A stretch of DNA of 58,070 bases from assembly GCA_046350935.1 (NCBI GenBank), contig JAXLZK010000026.1:1-58070 (forward strand), read 5' to 3'. Under the pieces are notes generated by a model. The model worked only from the letters and a program-made list of their open reading frames with translations. It made no database searches and was not told where the DNA came from. The stretch comes from Nitrobium sp046350935 (GTDB lineage: Bacteria > Nitrospirota > Thermodesulfovibrionia > Thermodesulfovibrionales > Dissulfurispiraceae). Positions 7,811 through 16,452 of the stretch are shown here, in pieces. A program made the position numbers and the translations under genes. Positions within the stretch are counted from its first letter, which is position 1; each line of letters begins with the position of its first letter.

Positions 7811-8881
7811 TTACCGGGCCGAGCGATCGTCCGCTTTTTTCTCCATCTCCTTCACCCTCTTCAGGACGTAGCCGAAGGAGGGCTCGGTCAGAGGCGCATA
7901 GACGAGAAATTTCTTATACGCTTCAAAGGCGTCGCTGAGCAGGCCCGCTTTTTCGCAGGCGAGGGCCTTATTGAAGAGGGTCTTGTAATTCACCGGGTCG
8001 AGCCGGAGAGCCCTGTCGTAATCGGAGAGGGCCAGGGCGTACTGCCCCTGCTTATAATAGACGAGCCCGCGGTTGTTGTAGGCCTCGGCGCGGCCGGGGT
8101 CGAGCTCGATGTTCCTGCCGTAATCGACGAGGGCCTGCTCGTAGGAGCCCGTCTCGTTGAATATATCGCCCCGCAGGGAATATGCGGTGGCCCGGGCGGG
8201 CTCCAGCTCGAGCGCCCTGCTGAAGTCGGCCAGGGCGAGGGCGTACTGTTTCTTCCGGCTGTACACGATCGCCCTGCCGTAGACGGCGAGGGCATCTTTC
8301 GGGTTTGCCGTCAGCGCGGTCGTGTAGTCCTGCAGGGCGCGGTCGTCGTGTCCCAGAACGGTGTGGATCCCGCCCCGGAGGGAGCGGGCCCTAGCATTGG
8401 AAGGCTCCAGCGCAAGGACCCTGTCGTAATCAGCCAGGGCGAGGGCGTACTGCCCCCGGACATAATAGGCGTACCCGCGGTTCTCGTAGGCGGCCGCATA
8501 GCGGGGGCTCAGCGCGACGGCCCTGCCGTATTCCTCCAGCGCCCGGTCGTACAGTCCCTTCGCGAAATAGAGGACGCCCCTATTGTTATACGCCCGTGCA
8601 AAGGAGGGGTCCAGCTCCAGGACCTTCCCGAAGTCCTGCAGCGCCTGCTCCTCATCGCCTTTCTCCTGGTATGCGCGCGCCCGGTTGTAGTAGGCGGGGG
8701 TGTAGCGCGCATCGAGCGCGATTGCCTTGCTGTAGGCGGAGATCGCCTGTTCATAGCGGCCTCCGTTCTGGTGCGAGACCCCCAGGTCGTTGTATCCTCC
8801 CGGCGAAACCTCCGGCGCCGTTGCCGCGCACCCCGCCAGCAAGAAAAGAAGACCTGCCGTTGCCATGCCCCTCTTGATCAT
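7811..8881 (-). CDS. TPR-repeat lipoprotein
   Basis: A 356-residue protein with a lipoprotein signal (hydrophobic run ending LLAGC, Cys 18). About eight consecutive 34-residue tetratricopeptide repeats follow; units such as AYNNRGVLYFAKGLYDRALE recur from residue 30 to about 310. TPR arrays scaffold protein complexes, here presumably on the periplasmic face of a membrane. It begins upstream of rluA and runs the same way, 27 bp apart, but no functional tie is evident. The partner is unknown. Confidence 0.85.
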   Translation of the reverse strand: MIKRGMATAGLLFLLAGCAATAPEVSPGGYNDLGVSHQNGGRYEQAISAYSKAIALDARYTPAYYNRARAYQEKGDEEQALQDFGKVLELDPSFARAYNNRGVLYFAKGLYDRALEEYGRAVALSPRYAAAYENRGYAYYVRGQYALALADYDRVLALEPSNARARSLRGGIHTVLGHDDRALQDYTTALTANPKDALAVYGRAIVYSRKKQYALALADFSRALELEPARATAYSLRGDIFNETGSYEQALVDYGRNIELDPGRAEAYNNRGLVYYKQGQYALALSDYDRALRLDPVNYKTLFNKALACEKAGLLSDAFEAYKKFLVYAPLTEPSFGYVLKRVKEMEKKADDRSAR

Positions 8882-9099
8882 ACACGCTCCCTCGGATAAA
8901 ACTCTCGTACGCGGCGCCGCCCCGCGCGCAGAGAAAGCGTAGGGGGAGCAGAGGATGACAGTACGAAAAAGGGCTTCAGGCCGAGGAGGAAATACCGAAC
9001 ACTACCGTGAGCAATCGTCGAATCCGGGCGCGGCGCCGCGTACGAGGCGCTCTATTATAGCACAGCGGCAAGCCGGGCCACGCTCCCCGGTCGGGAGGC

Positions 9100-9492
9100 A
9101 GGGCAATCGCATCAAAATATCTACTCAGTTGCTATCCCTTTGAGATTGCTTCGCTCCGCTCGCAATGACAGAGAAACGATTTCTCTTTAGAGCGTCTAAC
9201 AAAATGAACAATAGCGGCTCCGGAGTAAGTCCTTCTGTCATTCCCGCAAGCGGAGCGGAGCCTGTCCCCGCTTGGACGGGGATCGCGGGAATCCTTCCAG
9301 GGAATGATTCCGACCGATCCCGGTCGGGACAAGAGCCGGAATGACAAATTCCCTTATACGTTCATTTTGTTAGACGCTCTTAGTCTTCCTCTCACCCTTT
9401 CCCTCTGCCTGTCTTTGTCAGTGCGAAGGGTCGTACACTGAAGCAATCTTGTTGTTTTCCCTTCCATTGCTCTTTAGATGCGTCTGCCCTGA
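9100..9492. mobile_element. Nested miniature transposon (element B, copy 1, carrying element A)
   Basis: The element starts AGGGCAATCGCATC and ends GATGCGTCTGCCCTGA, imperfect terminal inverted repeats. The 9-bp direct repeat TCGGGAGGC flanks both sides (9091-9099 and 9493-9501), a target-site duplication. It has no coding capacity. An independent inverted-repeat element (A, 9189-9380) is inserted inside it. The same composite recurs at 27978-28451. Confidence 0.75.
9189..9380. mobile_element. MITE-like element A, copy 1
   Basis: Perfect 21-bp terminal inverted repeats (9189-9209 and 9360-9380; AGAGCGTCTAACAAAATGAAC) enclose a palindromic interior of the GTCATTCCCGC...GGAATGAC kind. There is no gene inside. 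Other copies are at 28138-28339 and 31928-32106, with a deleted 43-bp remnant at 37087-37129. Confidence 0.75.
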
Positions 9493-9529
9493 TCGGGAGG
9501 CGAAAGCATGTCCACGAAGAGGCTGTTTG

Positions 9530-9538
9530 TGCTATAAT
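9530..9538 (+). promoter_or_regulatory. Extended -10 promoter for tRNA-Leu
   Basis: TGC-TATAAT (TATAAT at 9533-9538) lies about 18 bp before the tRNA. No good -35 is seen, which fits an extended -10 promoter. Confidence 0.55.
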
Positions 9539-9556
9539 GAAACTTCACCCAGGAAT

Positions 9557-9640
9557 GCCGAAGTGGCGGAATTGGCAGACGCGCTAGGTTCAGGGTCTAG
9601 TGGTCGCAAGGCCGTGCGGGTTCGAGTCCCGCCTTCGGCA
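9557..9640 (+). tRNA. tRNA-Leu (anticodon CAG)
   Basis: The acceptor GCCGAAG (9557-9563) pairs with CTTCGGC (9633-9639), followed by A73. The anticodon stem CTAGG/TCTAG holds loop TTCAGGG, so the anticodon is CAG. The long variable arm and T-arm (GCGGGTTCGAGTCCCGC) fit a class II leucine tRNA. CCA is not encoded; a T-run follows at once as terminator. Confidence 0.95.
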
Positions 9641-9731
9641 TTTTTTCTTTTCCTCCGGGCATCCGCCGCATGATACGCACCGGCAACACCGAAACCTCTT
9701 CCCTCCTTTCCGCATACGAAGCGGACGAATC

Positions 9732-9740
9732 TGGTATAAT
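9732..9740 (+). promoter_or_regulatory. Extended -10 promoter for the 9812 gene
   Basis: TGG-TATAAT (TATAAT at 9735-9740) sits 71 bp before the start codon at 9812. Confidence 0.45.
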
Positions 9741-9811
9741 GGGGGCGTACACGACCACGCCGCCACGGCGGTTGCATGCGCGGCACGCCGCGCCGCGCGG
9801 GAAAGGGGACG

Positions 9812-11065
9812 ATGGCCTCACAGGACAACAAACAGGGACGTGGGAGCAGGGCGGGCAGCTCTGTGGGCAGGCTCTTCCTCTCGTGTATCGCCGCACTCGC
9901 ATTTCTTGCCCCCGCCGCCTCTTTCGCCCTGAACCCCGCTCCGGGAGACGCCCCCGGCTCTCCGCCCAACTCTCCACCCAACTATTTGGCAGAGGGGAAC
10001 CGGTACCGGAGCAACGGGGAGTGCGAAAAGGCCCTGGAGAACTATGCGAAGGCGCGGGAGCTCCGCCAGTTCCTGCCCGCTGAATCGTACGATCTCGCCG
10101 CGGCGGAATGCTATATCGTCCTGAAGAGGTACGACGAGGCCGTCGAGTCGTATACCAGGGCCATCGCGGGCACGAGGAACAGGGCGCTGCTCTCCGAGCT
10201 CTACCGGAGCCGGGGGAAGGCCTACTACCTGAAGGCGGCGCAGGGCCCCGCACTCGATATGGCCTACCTGGCGCTGGCGCAGAGGGACCTGAAGGAGGCG
10301 TCCGCCTCAGGCGCGGACGTGGCCGACATCGAGCAATCCATCGCCCATGACCTGAAGGTGAAGAAGCCGCTGTCCGCTCCGCCTCCCGACGAGCACCGGA
10401 GCACGGTGACGGGAAAAGAAGTGGCCGTCATCGAGAGTAGGAGAAAAATGGTGGTCGGCGACGGGGAATACACGCTGCATCTTTCCCGCACCACCCGGAT
10501 AACGGACAGGGATGCGCAGCCTCTCACCGTTTTCGACGTACGGCCCGGAGACATCGTCGATTTCACCTACTCAAACGGATACCGCAATGCCGCCGACGCC
10601 ATGATGCATGTGTCCGCCCTTACCGTAACACTCCACCGTAGTGTCCCCCTCCAGGAGAGGGCCGAAGGGGAAGCGGACCGGCAGGAGGAGGAGCTCCAGC
10701 GGATGACGCAGAGGATAGACGACCTGGAGCGCGCGGTCGGGGATCTGAAGGAGCAGCAGGAAAAAAAGGAGGAAGAGAAGCCTCCGGCAGTCCTGAAACA
10801 GGAAGCGGCCCCGGACAAGAAGCCCAAAAAGAAGAAGCCCCTCGCCGCAAAGAACAAGGCATCTGCAAAACCCGCGGGAGCCGCGGAGAAGGCAGCGGAA
10901 AAGCAGAAAGAGGACGTTTCCCGGAAGTCCGTTGAAGAGTCCCTCAGGAAGATCAGGCAGCACAAAGGCCTCCCTGCGCCCCCCGAAAAAGAGCAGGGCA
11001 AGACAGGGGAGCACGTTGCCCCTGAAAATCACCCCGACGCAACACCCGGCAAAGATACCCCCTAA
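9812..11065 (+). CDS. Exported TPR protein with charged coiled-coil/Lys-rich tail
   Basis: About 417 residues from ATG 9812 (GGAAAGGGG upstream); an ATG at 9776 would place extra residues before the signal. The order is a signal peptide (about 20-42, ending SFA), TPR-like helices (about 58-170, EKALENYAKAREL, YDEAVESYTRAI), a small beta domain (about 195-275), a short coiled coil (about 285-315, ELQRMTQRIDDLERAVGDLK), and a Lys/Ala/Pro-rich low-complexity tail. It is probably periplasmic or surface-associated. The low-complexity tail resembles extended linkers that span periplasm or bind acidic partners. I do not recognise a named family; the function is unknown. Confidence 0.75.
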   Translation: MASQDNKQGRGSRAGSSVGRLFLSCIAALAFLAPAASFALNPAPGDAPGSPPNSPPNYLAEGNRYRSNGECEKALENYAKARELRQFLPAESYDLAAAECYIVLKRYDEAVESYTRAIAGTRNRALLSELYRSRGKAYYLKAAQGPALDMAYLALAQRDLKEASASGADVADIEQSIAHDLKVKKPLSAPPPDEHRSTVTGKEVAVIESRRKMVVGDGEYTLHLSRTTRITDRDAQPLTVFDVRPGDIVDFTYSNGYRNAADAMMHVSALTVTLHRSVPLQERAEGEADRQEEELQRMTQRIDDLERAVGDLKEQQEKKEEEKPPAVLKQEAAPDKKPKKKKPLAAKNKASAKPAGAAEKAAEKQKEDVSRKSVEESLRKIRQHKGLPAPPEKEQGKTGEHVAPENHPDATPGKDTP

Positions 11066-11088
11066 CAGCATACTGAAGAAGTTTTCTC

Positions 11089-11190
11089 GCTGTCAGTGCG
11101 AGCGGAGCGAAGCACTCTCCTCTTTGGAGAATTCACTCGCTCCGAGAGTGCTTCGTCGCAGAAAAAGCTCCTCGCAATGACCTTTTGAGA
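11089..11190. repeat. Intergenic palindromic repeat
   Basis: TGCGAGCGGAGCGAAGCACTCTC and its near reverse complement (GAGAGTGCTTCG...TCGCA) face each other across about 20 bp. The motif is shared with element B arms (TTGCTTCGCTCCGCTCGCAATGAC), so this is a relative or remnant of that repeat family. Confidence 0.5.
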
Positions 11191-11324
11191 GCTTTTCAGC
11201 GCTTTGCCGGGCGGAAAGCCGCATCTCTCTCTTTCTATCCTCTCTCAAAGAGCATTCTCTCATTCTCTATTTGCATAGCGGAAAGAACTGCACTACGCAT
11301 TCGCCACAAGGTTTTCTATTGGGC

Positions 11325-11351
11325 TTGACAAAATGAATAACAAAGTATAAC
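11325..11351 (+). promoter_or_regulatory. Promoter of the C1 methyltransferase operon
   Basis: TTGACA (11325-11330) and TATAAC (11346-11351) are 15 bp apart in an AT-rich stretch 37 bp before the regulator start. The short spacer suggests dependence on an activator that distorts DNA, as MerR-like regulators do (inference). Confidence 0.5.
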
Positions 11352-11387
11352 ATTGAATATAAAAATACAGAAAAGTTGAGGTAGATA

Positions 11388-12134
11388 ATGGACAAGCTAT
11401 TGAACATAAAGGAGGCTTCTGAATTCCTGAAAGTATCGGAAATGACAATACGCCGCTGGACCAACTCAGGCAGGCTCAAATGCTTTCGGGTCGGAGGCAA
11501 GCGTGAGCGGCGTTTCAGGATTTCTGACCTCCAGGAGCTGCTCCAGACGGACCGTGAGGAGATATCCCTGGGATTCAGGGGCGAAAAAGTGCCCAACGAG
11601 GCCCATATCTCCCATTTCTACACAAGCAGCGAAGAGTCCTTTGCGCTGGGAATTCCTTATATAAAGGAGGGAATCGACCGGGGGGAATTGATACTCTGCG
11701 TTCTACCGGAAGAGAAGAAGCAGCGTTTCTGCTCCGGACTGGAAGAGCAGGGCGTGCTGCTCAACGTGCTCGAACAGCAAGGTATCTTCACGGCCATTAC
11801 GGGGAGGGCGAGCCTCGATGCCCAGGCGGAAGCAATCCGCTCCCTGTTGGAGAAATCGCAGCTCTTCAAGGGATTTCGTTTGCTCGGCGATATGGTGTGG
11901 ACCTTCGAGCAGTCCTGGGACTTCTCTCAACTCTATGCCCTGGAAAAAATGACCAATGAGATACGGGTCGGAAAGAATTCCCTCTTCCTGTGCCAGTACG
12001 ATACGACCCGTTTTTCAGCGGACATCGCTTTCATGGCGATGCAGACCCACAATTATACGGTATACAAGGATCATGTGCGGTCGAGTCCCTACTTCGACAT
12101 TGCAAAAGGCTGGGTTCCAGCCGCTTCATCATAG
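11388..12134 (+). CDS. HTH-MEDS transcriptional regulator of C1 metabolism
   Basis: A 248-residue protein. Residues 1-50 are an excisionase/MerR-like winged helix (LLNIKEASEFLKVSEMTIRR, then RRFRISDLQELL). Residues about 68-240 match the MEDS domain, known from DcmR of methylotrophs and from methanogens, with EESFALGIPYIKEGI, GELILCVLPEE and DMVWTFEQSWDFSQL. MEDS domains are thought to sense small methylated or halogenated compounds. ATG 11388 follows GAGG at 7 nt. The gene is the first of a run with a corrinoid protein and methyltransferases, 27 bp before the next start, so it probably controls its own operon in response to the methyl donor. Confidence 0.85.
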   Translation: MDKLLNIKEASEFLKVSEMTIRRWTNSGRLKCFRVGGKRERRFRISDLQELLQTDREEISLGFRGEKVPNEAHISHFYTSSEESFALGIPYIKEGIDRGELILCVLPEEKKQRFCSGLEEQGVLLNVLEQQGIFTAITGRASLDAQAEAIRSLLEKSQLFKGFRLLGDMVWTFEQSWDFSQLYALEKMTNEIRVGKNSLFLCQYDTTRFSADIAFMAMQTHNYTVYKDHVRSSPYFDIAKGWVPAASS

Positions 12135-12161
12135 CAAGCGCAGCGAAGGGGAGGTAGTCGT

Positions 12162-12854
12162 ATGGAGGAGATTTTAGACAGGATCACCGGGAGTGTCGAC
12201 AACGGTGAAGAGGAAGAAACGGTAAGTCTGACCGAAGAGGCACTGGCTGCCGGAGTGGACCCTATCGCAATCATTCAGCGGGGGCTCAGTCCCGGCGTGG
12301 AGAGCGCGGCGAGAAAATTCAACGAGGGGATCTATTTCATCCCCGAGCTTATGCTGATGGCGGAGTCGGTAAGAGCGGGTCTGACAGTGCTGCTGCCCCG
12401 GCTGGAAAAGATCCGTAAAGGCGATTTCTGCGGAAAGATCCTGATGGGCACTGTCGAAGCTGATGTGCATGACCTGGGAAAGAATATCTGCCTGAGCTTT
12501 CTCGTGGCAAACGGTTTCGAGACGGTGGACGCCGGGGTCGATGTATCTCCCGGCTCCCTGGTAGAAATGGTGAAGAGGCACCAACCTGATATCGTCGGCA
12601 TCGGCTCGTACATGACGACCACCCTCCCCGCACTGAAAGCCGCCATCGACTCCATACGGAATAACGGCTTTGCGGGAAAAGTGATCATCGGCGGGGTTGC
12701 CGTAAGCAAAGCATGGGCCGATGAGGCAGGCGCGGACGGGTACGCCGACGATGCATGGGAGTACGTGAACCTGTGCAGGAGCCTCATGGGTCTTGAGAGG
12801 CGCATGGCTGTTTCGGGGTATGGCCCCGGATCGGCAAAAGTGAAAGTACGGTGA
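12162..12854 (+). CDS. Corrinoid protein (methyltransferase cognate, MtaC/MtbC-like)
   Basis: A 230-residue cobalamin-binding protein. The N-terminal half (about 1-95) is the four-helix cap (EEALAAGVDPIAIIQRGLSP, YFIPELMLMAESV). The C-terminal half (about 96-220) is the Rossmann-like B12 domain, with the cobalt-ligating histidine in DVHDLGKNI, the dimethylbenzimidazole-contacting segment near GIGSYMTT, and GGVAVSKAWADEAGADGYADDA. It carries the methyl group as methyl-Co(III) between the two methyltransferases encoded downstream. Cys replaces Ser in MtaC-type loops nowhere obvious. It starts 27 bp after the regulator, with GGGGAGG as ribosome site. Length and motifs are normal. Confidence 0.92.
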   Translation: MEEILDRITGSVDNGEEEETVSLTEEALAAGVDPIAIIQRGLSPGVESAARKFNEGIYFIPELMLMAESVRAGLTVLLPRLEKIRKGDFCGKILMGTVEADVHDLGKNICLSFLVANGFETVDAGVDVSPGSLVEMVKRHQPDIVGIGSYMTTTLPALKAAIDSIRNNGFAGKVIIGGVAVSKAWADEAGADGYADDAWEYVNLCRSLMGLERRMAVSGYGPGSAKVKVR

Positions 12855-12867
12855 GGAGGGAACCCCG

Positions 12868-14073
12868 ATGAATGCAGAGATCCAGGAAAAAATAAACGCG
12901 ATCATGGCGATGGTGAAAGCGACCATCGAGAAGAGAGACCGGGGAGAGTCCCTCGCACCGATCGAGAGGATCATTCTCGCAGCCACCCAGAACGATCCCG
13001 ACCGGATACCGACAGGGACCTTCTTTACCGACAGCATCGCCAACTTCTACGGGCACACCTGCCGTCAGGTGGAATCAGACCCGCAGTTGCATGCAGAGCT
13101 TATCATGCGCTGGTACTCCGATTTCGATATGGAATTCGTATGCGAGGGCATCGATACCATGACGAGTGAGCTCCATGCGATGGGCCTCGTAGAACGCAAA
13201 TGTCCCGAGAACGTCCCAGCGGATATAAGTGCCCGCAAATTCGATGCGCTCTCCGATGCTGCGATGCTGGCGGAGTGGGAGCGGGCGGTGAAGCGTTTCG
13301 ACCCCGAAAGCAACGGACGACTTCCCCTGAGGCTGAAGCTCTATGAATTGCTGGTTGAGAAGACCGCGCCGCAGGGATATCCGGTGATTGCAGCGCCGTC
13401 CTCTCCCTTCGCGCAGGCGGTGCTGGCGATGGGATACAAGCGCGCGGTGCTCACGATGCGGGATAGACCCCAGATCTTTCACCGGGCCATGGAACTGCAA
13501 CTGGAAGCGAACATGAAGTGGTACCGGGCGCTCGGCAGCAGGGGAGTGCATGGCTTCATCTGCATCGACGCCTGGAACTCGATTCCGAACTTCAGGAAAG
13601 AGCAGTTGTATGAGTTCGAGAAGCCCTATGTGAAACGGCTCATCGGCTCCCTGATGCCCGCCCCCTGCATCCATTTCTATTGGGGGCTGCGCCACTGCGG
13701 GCCGTCAAACGGTGCAGGGCCCGGCGGCTGGATCGAGTTTCTGGAAAAGAGCGCGGAAACCGGTACTTTCTGTGTCACCAATCTGGCCCCTGATTATTAC
13801 ACGGCACCCTCGGACGACCTCAGGCTCTTTCGCGAGACGGCGAACAGGCTGGGGAAGAGCTACATCGTGGGACTCAAGGATGAATTGCTGTTCAGGGGCA
13901 CCGAAGAGCAGATCAGGGAGGAGGTCCGCAGGGTGATCGAGGGGCTGTCCCCCTGCAACGGCGGCTGCTTCATCGTGCCGAACAACATCCCTGTCGGCAC
14001 TCCTGCAGGGAAGGTGAAGGCGTTTCTTTCCGCCCTGCATGAGTTCGGGACCTTTCGCAGGGGCTCGCAATAA
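12868..14073 (+). CDS. Uroporphyrinogen-decarboxylase-fold methyltransferase (divergent; probable methyl-donor-specific enzyme)
   Basis: A 401-residue member of the UroD/MtaA superfamily with an N-terminal extension (about 1-40) and the substrate barrel from PIERIILAATQNDPDRIPTG onward. The usual zinc pattern His-x-Cys...Cys is altered: RHCGPSN (about residue 272) and a C-terminal NGGCFIVPNNIPVGTP are the only candidate ligands. By analogy with O-demethylase and related systems it may be the methyltransferase I that moves a methyl group from the substrate to the corrinoid protein encoded 13 bp upstream. Substrate candidates are methoxylated aromatics or methylated amines and sulfides; the sequence does not decide. 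It is clearly not heme-pathway HemE, given the context. Confidence 0.8.
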   Translation: MNAEIQEKINAIMAMVKATIEKRDRGESLAPIERIILAATQNDPDRIPTGTFFTDSIANFYGHTCRQVESDPQLHAELIMRWYSDFDMEFVCEGIDTMTSELHAMGLVERKCPENVPADISARKFDALSDAAMLAEWERAVKRFDPESNGRLPLRLKLYELLVEKTAPQGYPVIAAPSSPFAQAVLAMGYKRAVLTMRDRPQIFHRAMELQLEANMKWYRALGSRGVHGFICIDAWNSIPNFRKEQLYEFEKPYVKRLIGSLMPAPCIHFYWGLRHCGPSNGAGPGGWIEFLEKSAETGTFCVTNLAPDYYTAPSDDLRLFRETANRLGKSYIVGLKDELLFRGTEEQIREEVRRVIEGLSPCNGGCFIVPNNIPVGTPAGKVKAFLSALHEFGTFRRGSQ

Positions 14074-14092
14074 GTACCGGAGGGGAACCGTC

Positions 14093-15118
14093 ATGACGTC
14101 GAGGGAAAGAGTCGCAAAACTGCTGAGAGGGGAGCACCCGGACCGCATCGCGGTGCTCCCCGGTATCGGGGACCACGCGGGCTGGGTGAACGGCCTGACG
14201 ATGGATATCATTTATCATGACGCGAAGAAGGCAGCCGATGCCCAGGTCAATGCCCTTCGGGAGTACGGATACGATGTGGTCACCGTACAGGTCGAACCGA
14301 GCTGGCCGGTAGCGGAGGCATGCGGCTGCTCCGTCACCTATCCTCCGGACAAGTGCCCCTGGATTACCGACCGGGCGATCAAAGGGCCGGCTGACGTAGA
14401 CAGAATGGGTATCCCCGACTTCATGGCCCACGCCGCTACCCGTACCATCATAGAGGCGACCGCACTACTCAGGGAGGCGGTGGGAAACGAAGTCATGGTG
14501 GCCGGGTATATGTCCGGGCCCCTGACCTTCGCCCTTCAACTGGTAGCATACAATGATTTCATTATCAAGACGCGGAAAGACCCGCCCTTTACCGAGGCCC
14601 TGGTCCATAAGGCGGCACAGGTTGCAACGGCTTTTGCAAGGGCGCTGAAGGACGCAGGAGCGGAGATGCTGGTGGTCTGCGAGCACGATCTTCAGTTGCT
14701 CTCTCCCGAGTTGGGCGAAAAGTACCTGCTGCCTGGCCTGCCCGAAATCTGTTCTGTTTTTGAGCACACTATCCTGCACACGTGCGGCAGGGTCGCAGCG
14801 CACCATGTACAACTGGCCGATGCCGTCTGCGCCCTGCCGCACCTCGATTTTATCTCCTTTTCCTGCGATATCTCCATTCCGAAGATGATCGAAATATATG
14901 GAAACCGCATGGGGATATGCGGCAATATCGACCATATTCACCTGCTCCCCTCGGGGACTCCGGAGGAAGTGCAGGAGAGCTGCCGGGCCGCAATCGACGA
15001 GGGAATGAAAGCCAGGGCGTTTTTCCTCTCCCCGGGATGCGAGCTCACCATCGATACGCCGCCTGCGAATGTAAAAGCCTTTGTGCGCTCCGCCGAATTG
15101 TACGGGAGGTACGCCTGA
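14093..15118 (+). CDS. MtaA/MtbA-like corrinoid methyltransferase (UroD family)
   Basis: A 341-residue UroD-fold protein from ATG 14093 (CCGGAGGGG upstream); a frame start at 14039 would overlap the previous gene. It begins MTSRERVAKLLRGEHPDRI, typical of MtaA/MtbA, and keeps the zinc site: HTCGR around residue 228 and SPGCELT near residue 312. In known systems these enzymes bind a thiol or the corrinoid's methyl group. With two UroD-type genes in one operon, one may act on the donor and the other on a second substrate or acceptor. The stop overlaps the next start (TGATG at 15116-15120), so translation is coupled. Confidence 0.82.
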   Translation: MTSRERVAKLLRGEHPDRIAVLPGIGDHAGWVNGLTMDIIYHDAKKAADAQVNALREYGYDVVTVQVEPSWPVAEACGCSVTYPPDKCPWITDRAIKGPADVDRMGIPDFMAHAATRTIIEATALLREAVGNEVMVAGYMSGPLTFALQLVAYNDFIIKTRKDPPFTEALVHKAAQVATAFARALKDAGAEMLVVCEHDLQLLSPELGEKYLLPGLPEICSVFEHTILHTCGRVAAHHVQLADAVCALPHLDFISFSCDISIPKMIEIYGNRMGICGNIDHIHLLPSGTPEEVQESCRAAIDEGMKARAFFLSPGCELTIDTPPANVKAFVRSAELYGRYA

Positions 15119-16017
15119 TGTTCCGGTTTGCCCGGAAGCAGCAGATTGTCACGGTAGGGGAGGTGAGCCTCGGAGGCCAGCCGGGTGAGTACCCTACCGT
15201 GCTGTTCGGGGCGATCTTTTATGCAGGGGACAGCCTGGTGCGAAGAGTCAACTCTCCTGATTTCGACAGGGAGAAGGCTGCGGAGGCCATCGGGACAGCC
15301 CAGGCCAAATGTATCGAGGCGGGAGTGCCGCTCCTCCTCGATGTCATTTGCGCTACACCGGAGCAGGCACGCTCCTTCCTCGGTTTCGCCTTGGAGGCGT
15401 GTACTCTCCCTGTGCTCATGGACGGAACCACCCCCGACGTGCGGCGGGCCGGTCTTGAGCTGGCAGCGGAACGGGGGCAGGAGCAGCGGATCATCTTCAA
15501 CTCCATTTCGGGCACTGTCAGGGATGAAGAGCTGCGGCAGGTGATACAGAGGGGATGCAGAACCGCCGTCGTGCAGCTCTTCCATCACAAGAAGCCGGGG
15601 ATGCGAGGAAAGGTGGAGATGGCGAAACAATTGATCCCACGGGCCTATGATCTCGGGTTTGAGAGATTGATTCTGGATATGGCCCTGTTGGATATTGTGG
15701 AAGTGGGGACCTGTGCCCTGGCCATCCACGAGTTGAAAGAGGAGTTCGGTCTTCCGTGCGGCTGCTCTCCGACGCATACGCACCGGGACCGGTGGAGAAA
15801 AGCCCCTCTCTTCACCCGGAAAGAACAGGCGGCTGCAAGGGTTTCCTGCGCATCCCTGCTCCAGAGCGCAGGCGCCGACTTCGTGATGTACGACCTCAAG
15901 CAGACCGAGGTGATTCCCTCCCTGGCAATGGTCGATGCGGAGATCGCCTACGCGGCCGGGACCTGGAAGACTCACCCCCGTTTGAAAGAGCATCCCCTGT
16001 ATAAGATCTTCAGGTGA
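15118..16017 (+). CDS. MtrH-like methyl-corrinoid:tetrahydrofolate (or H4MPT) methyltransferase
   Basis: A 299-residue protein from ATG 15118, overlapping the previous stop by one base. It is related to subunit H of tetrahydromethanopterin S-methyltransferase, a TIM-barrel pterin methyltransferase (MFRFARKQQIVTVGEVSLGG start, GVPLLLDVICATPEQ, LPVLMDGTTPDVRRAGL, RIIFNSISGTVRDEE, GLPCGCSPTHTH). In bacterial O-demethylase systems MtrH-like proteins serve as methyltransferase II, passing methyl from the corrinoid protein to tetrahydrofolate. That is the likely role here, feeding the Wood-Ljungdahl methyl branch. No reductive activator of corrinoid proteins (RACo) is in this window. Confidence 0.85.
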   Translation: MFRFARKQQIVTVGEVSLGGQPGEYPTVLFGAIFYAGDSLVRRVNSPDFDREKAAEAIGTAQAKCIEAGVPLLLDVICATPEQARSFLGFALEACTLPVLMDGTTPDVRRAGLELAAERGQEQRIIFNSISGTVRDEELRQVIQRGCRTAVVQLFHHKKPGMRGKVEMAKQLIPRAYDLGFERLILDMALLDIVEVGTCALAIHELKEEFGLPCGCSPTHTHRDRWRKAPLFTRKEQAAARVSCASLLQSAGADFVMYDLKQTEVIPSLAMVDAEIAYAAGTWKTHPRLKEHPLYKIFR

Positions 16018-16064
16018 TGGGGCAGAAGCCTTATTATGTCGCAGAAAGAAGGGAGGTGAGAACC

Positions 16065-16421
16065 ATGAGGATTTTTGGGGCACTACTGATCACGCTGCTG
16101 ATGACGGCAAGCACTTTCTCGCTCTCCTTCGCAGCCGGAAATGCCGAGAAGGGGAAAAAGCTCTTCGATGATCCAAAGTTTGCCGGAGGGACGTCCGGGA
16201 GCTCCTGCAGCACGTGCCATCCGAACGGCAAAGGATTGGAGAGAGCGGGAGAGAAGGGGAGAACTGAATGGAAAAATCCGGGGGGAACATGGCTGACCCT
16301 TGAGGACGCGAATAATGTATGTATTATGATGGCCAATAAGGGCAAGACCATCGATCCCCGGTCGCAGGACATGAAGGATCTGGTAGCGTATATCAAATCG
16401 CTGAGCGGGAAGGAGAAGTAA
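16065..16421 (+). CDS. Small periplasmic monoheme cytochrome c
   Basis: 118 residues from ATG 16065 (GGGAGGTGAG 8 nt upstream). A signal peptide (about 1-24, ending SFA) precedes a single heme c site CSTCH near residue 49. A likely distal Met lies in CIMMANKGKTID or SQDMKD. It should shuttle one electron in the periplasm. It follows the methyltransferase genes on the same strand, 47 bp after MtrH, and ends in a strong hairpin. It may be part of the operon, for instance serving oxidation of the substrate or corrinoid redox balance (inference). Confidence 0.88.
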   Translation: MRIFGALLITLLMTASTFSLSFAAGNAEKGKKLFDDPKFAGGTSGSSCSTCHPNGKGLERAGEKGRTEWKNPGGTWLTLEDANNVCIMMANKGKTIDPRSQDMKDLVAYIKSLSGKEK

Positions 16422-16428
16422 TAGGAAA

Positions 16429-16452
16429 GGGGAGAGCGAAATCGCTCTCCCC
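16429..16452 (+). terminator. Terminator-like hairpin ending the C1 operon
   Basis: A perfect 10-bp GC-rich stem (16429-16438 with 16443-16452) closes an AAAT loop, 7 nt after the cytochrome stop, followed by a pyrimidine-rich tract. From here to 16694 I see no gene, only an AT-rich patch near 16540-16570 that could hold a promoter. Confidence 0.75.

Noticed and set aside
9085..9500. CRISPR array
   Set aside because: Repeats here are inverted and unique in order, with no regularly spaced direct repeats. No CRISPR array or cas gene was seen in the window.
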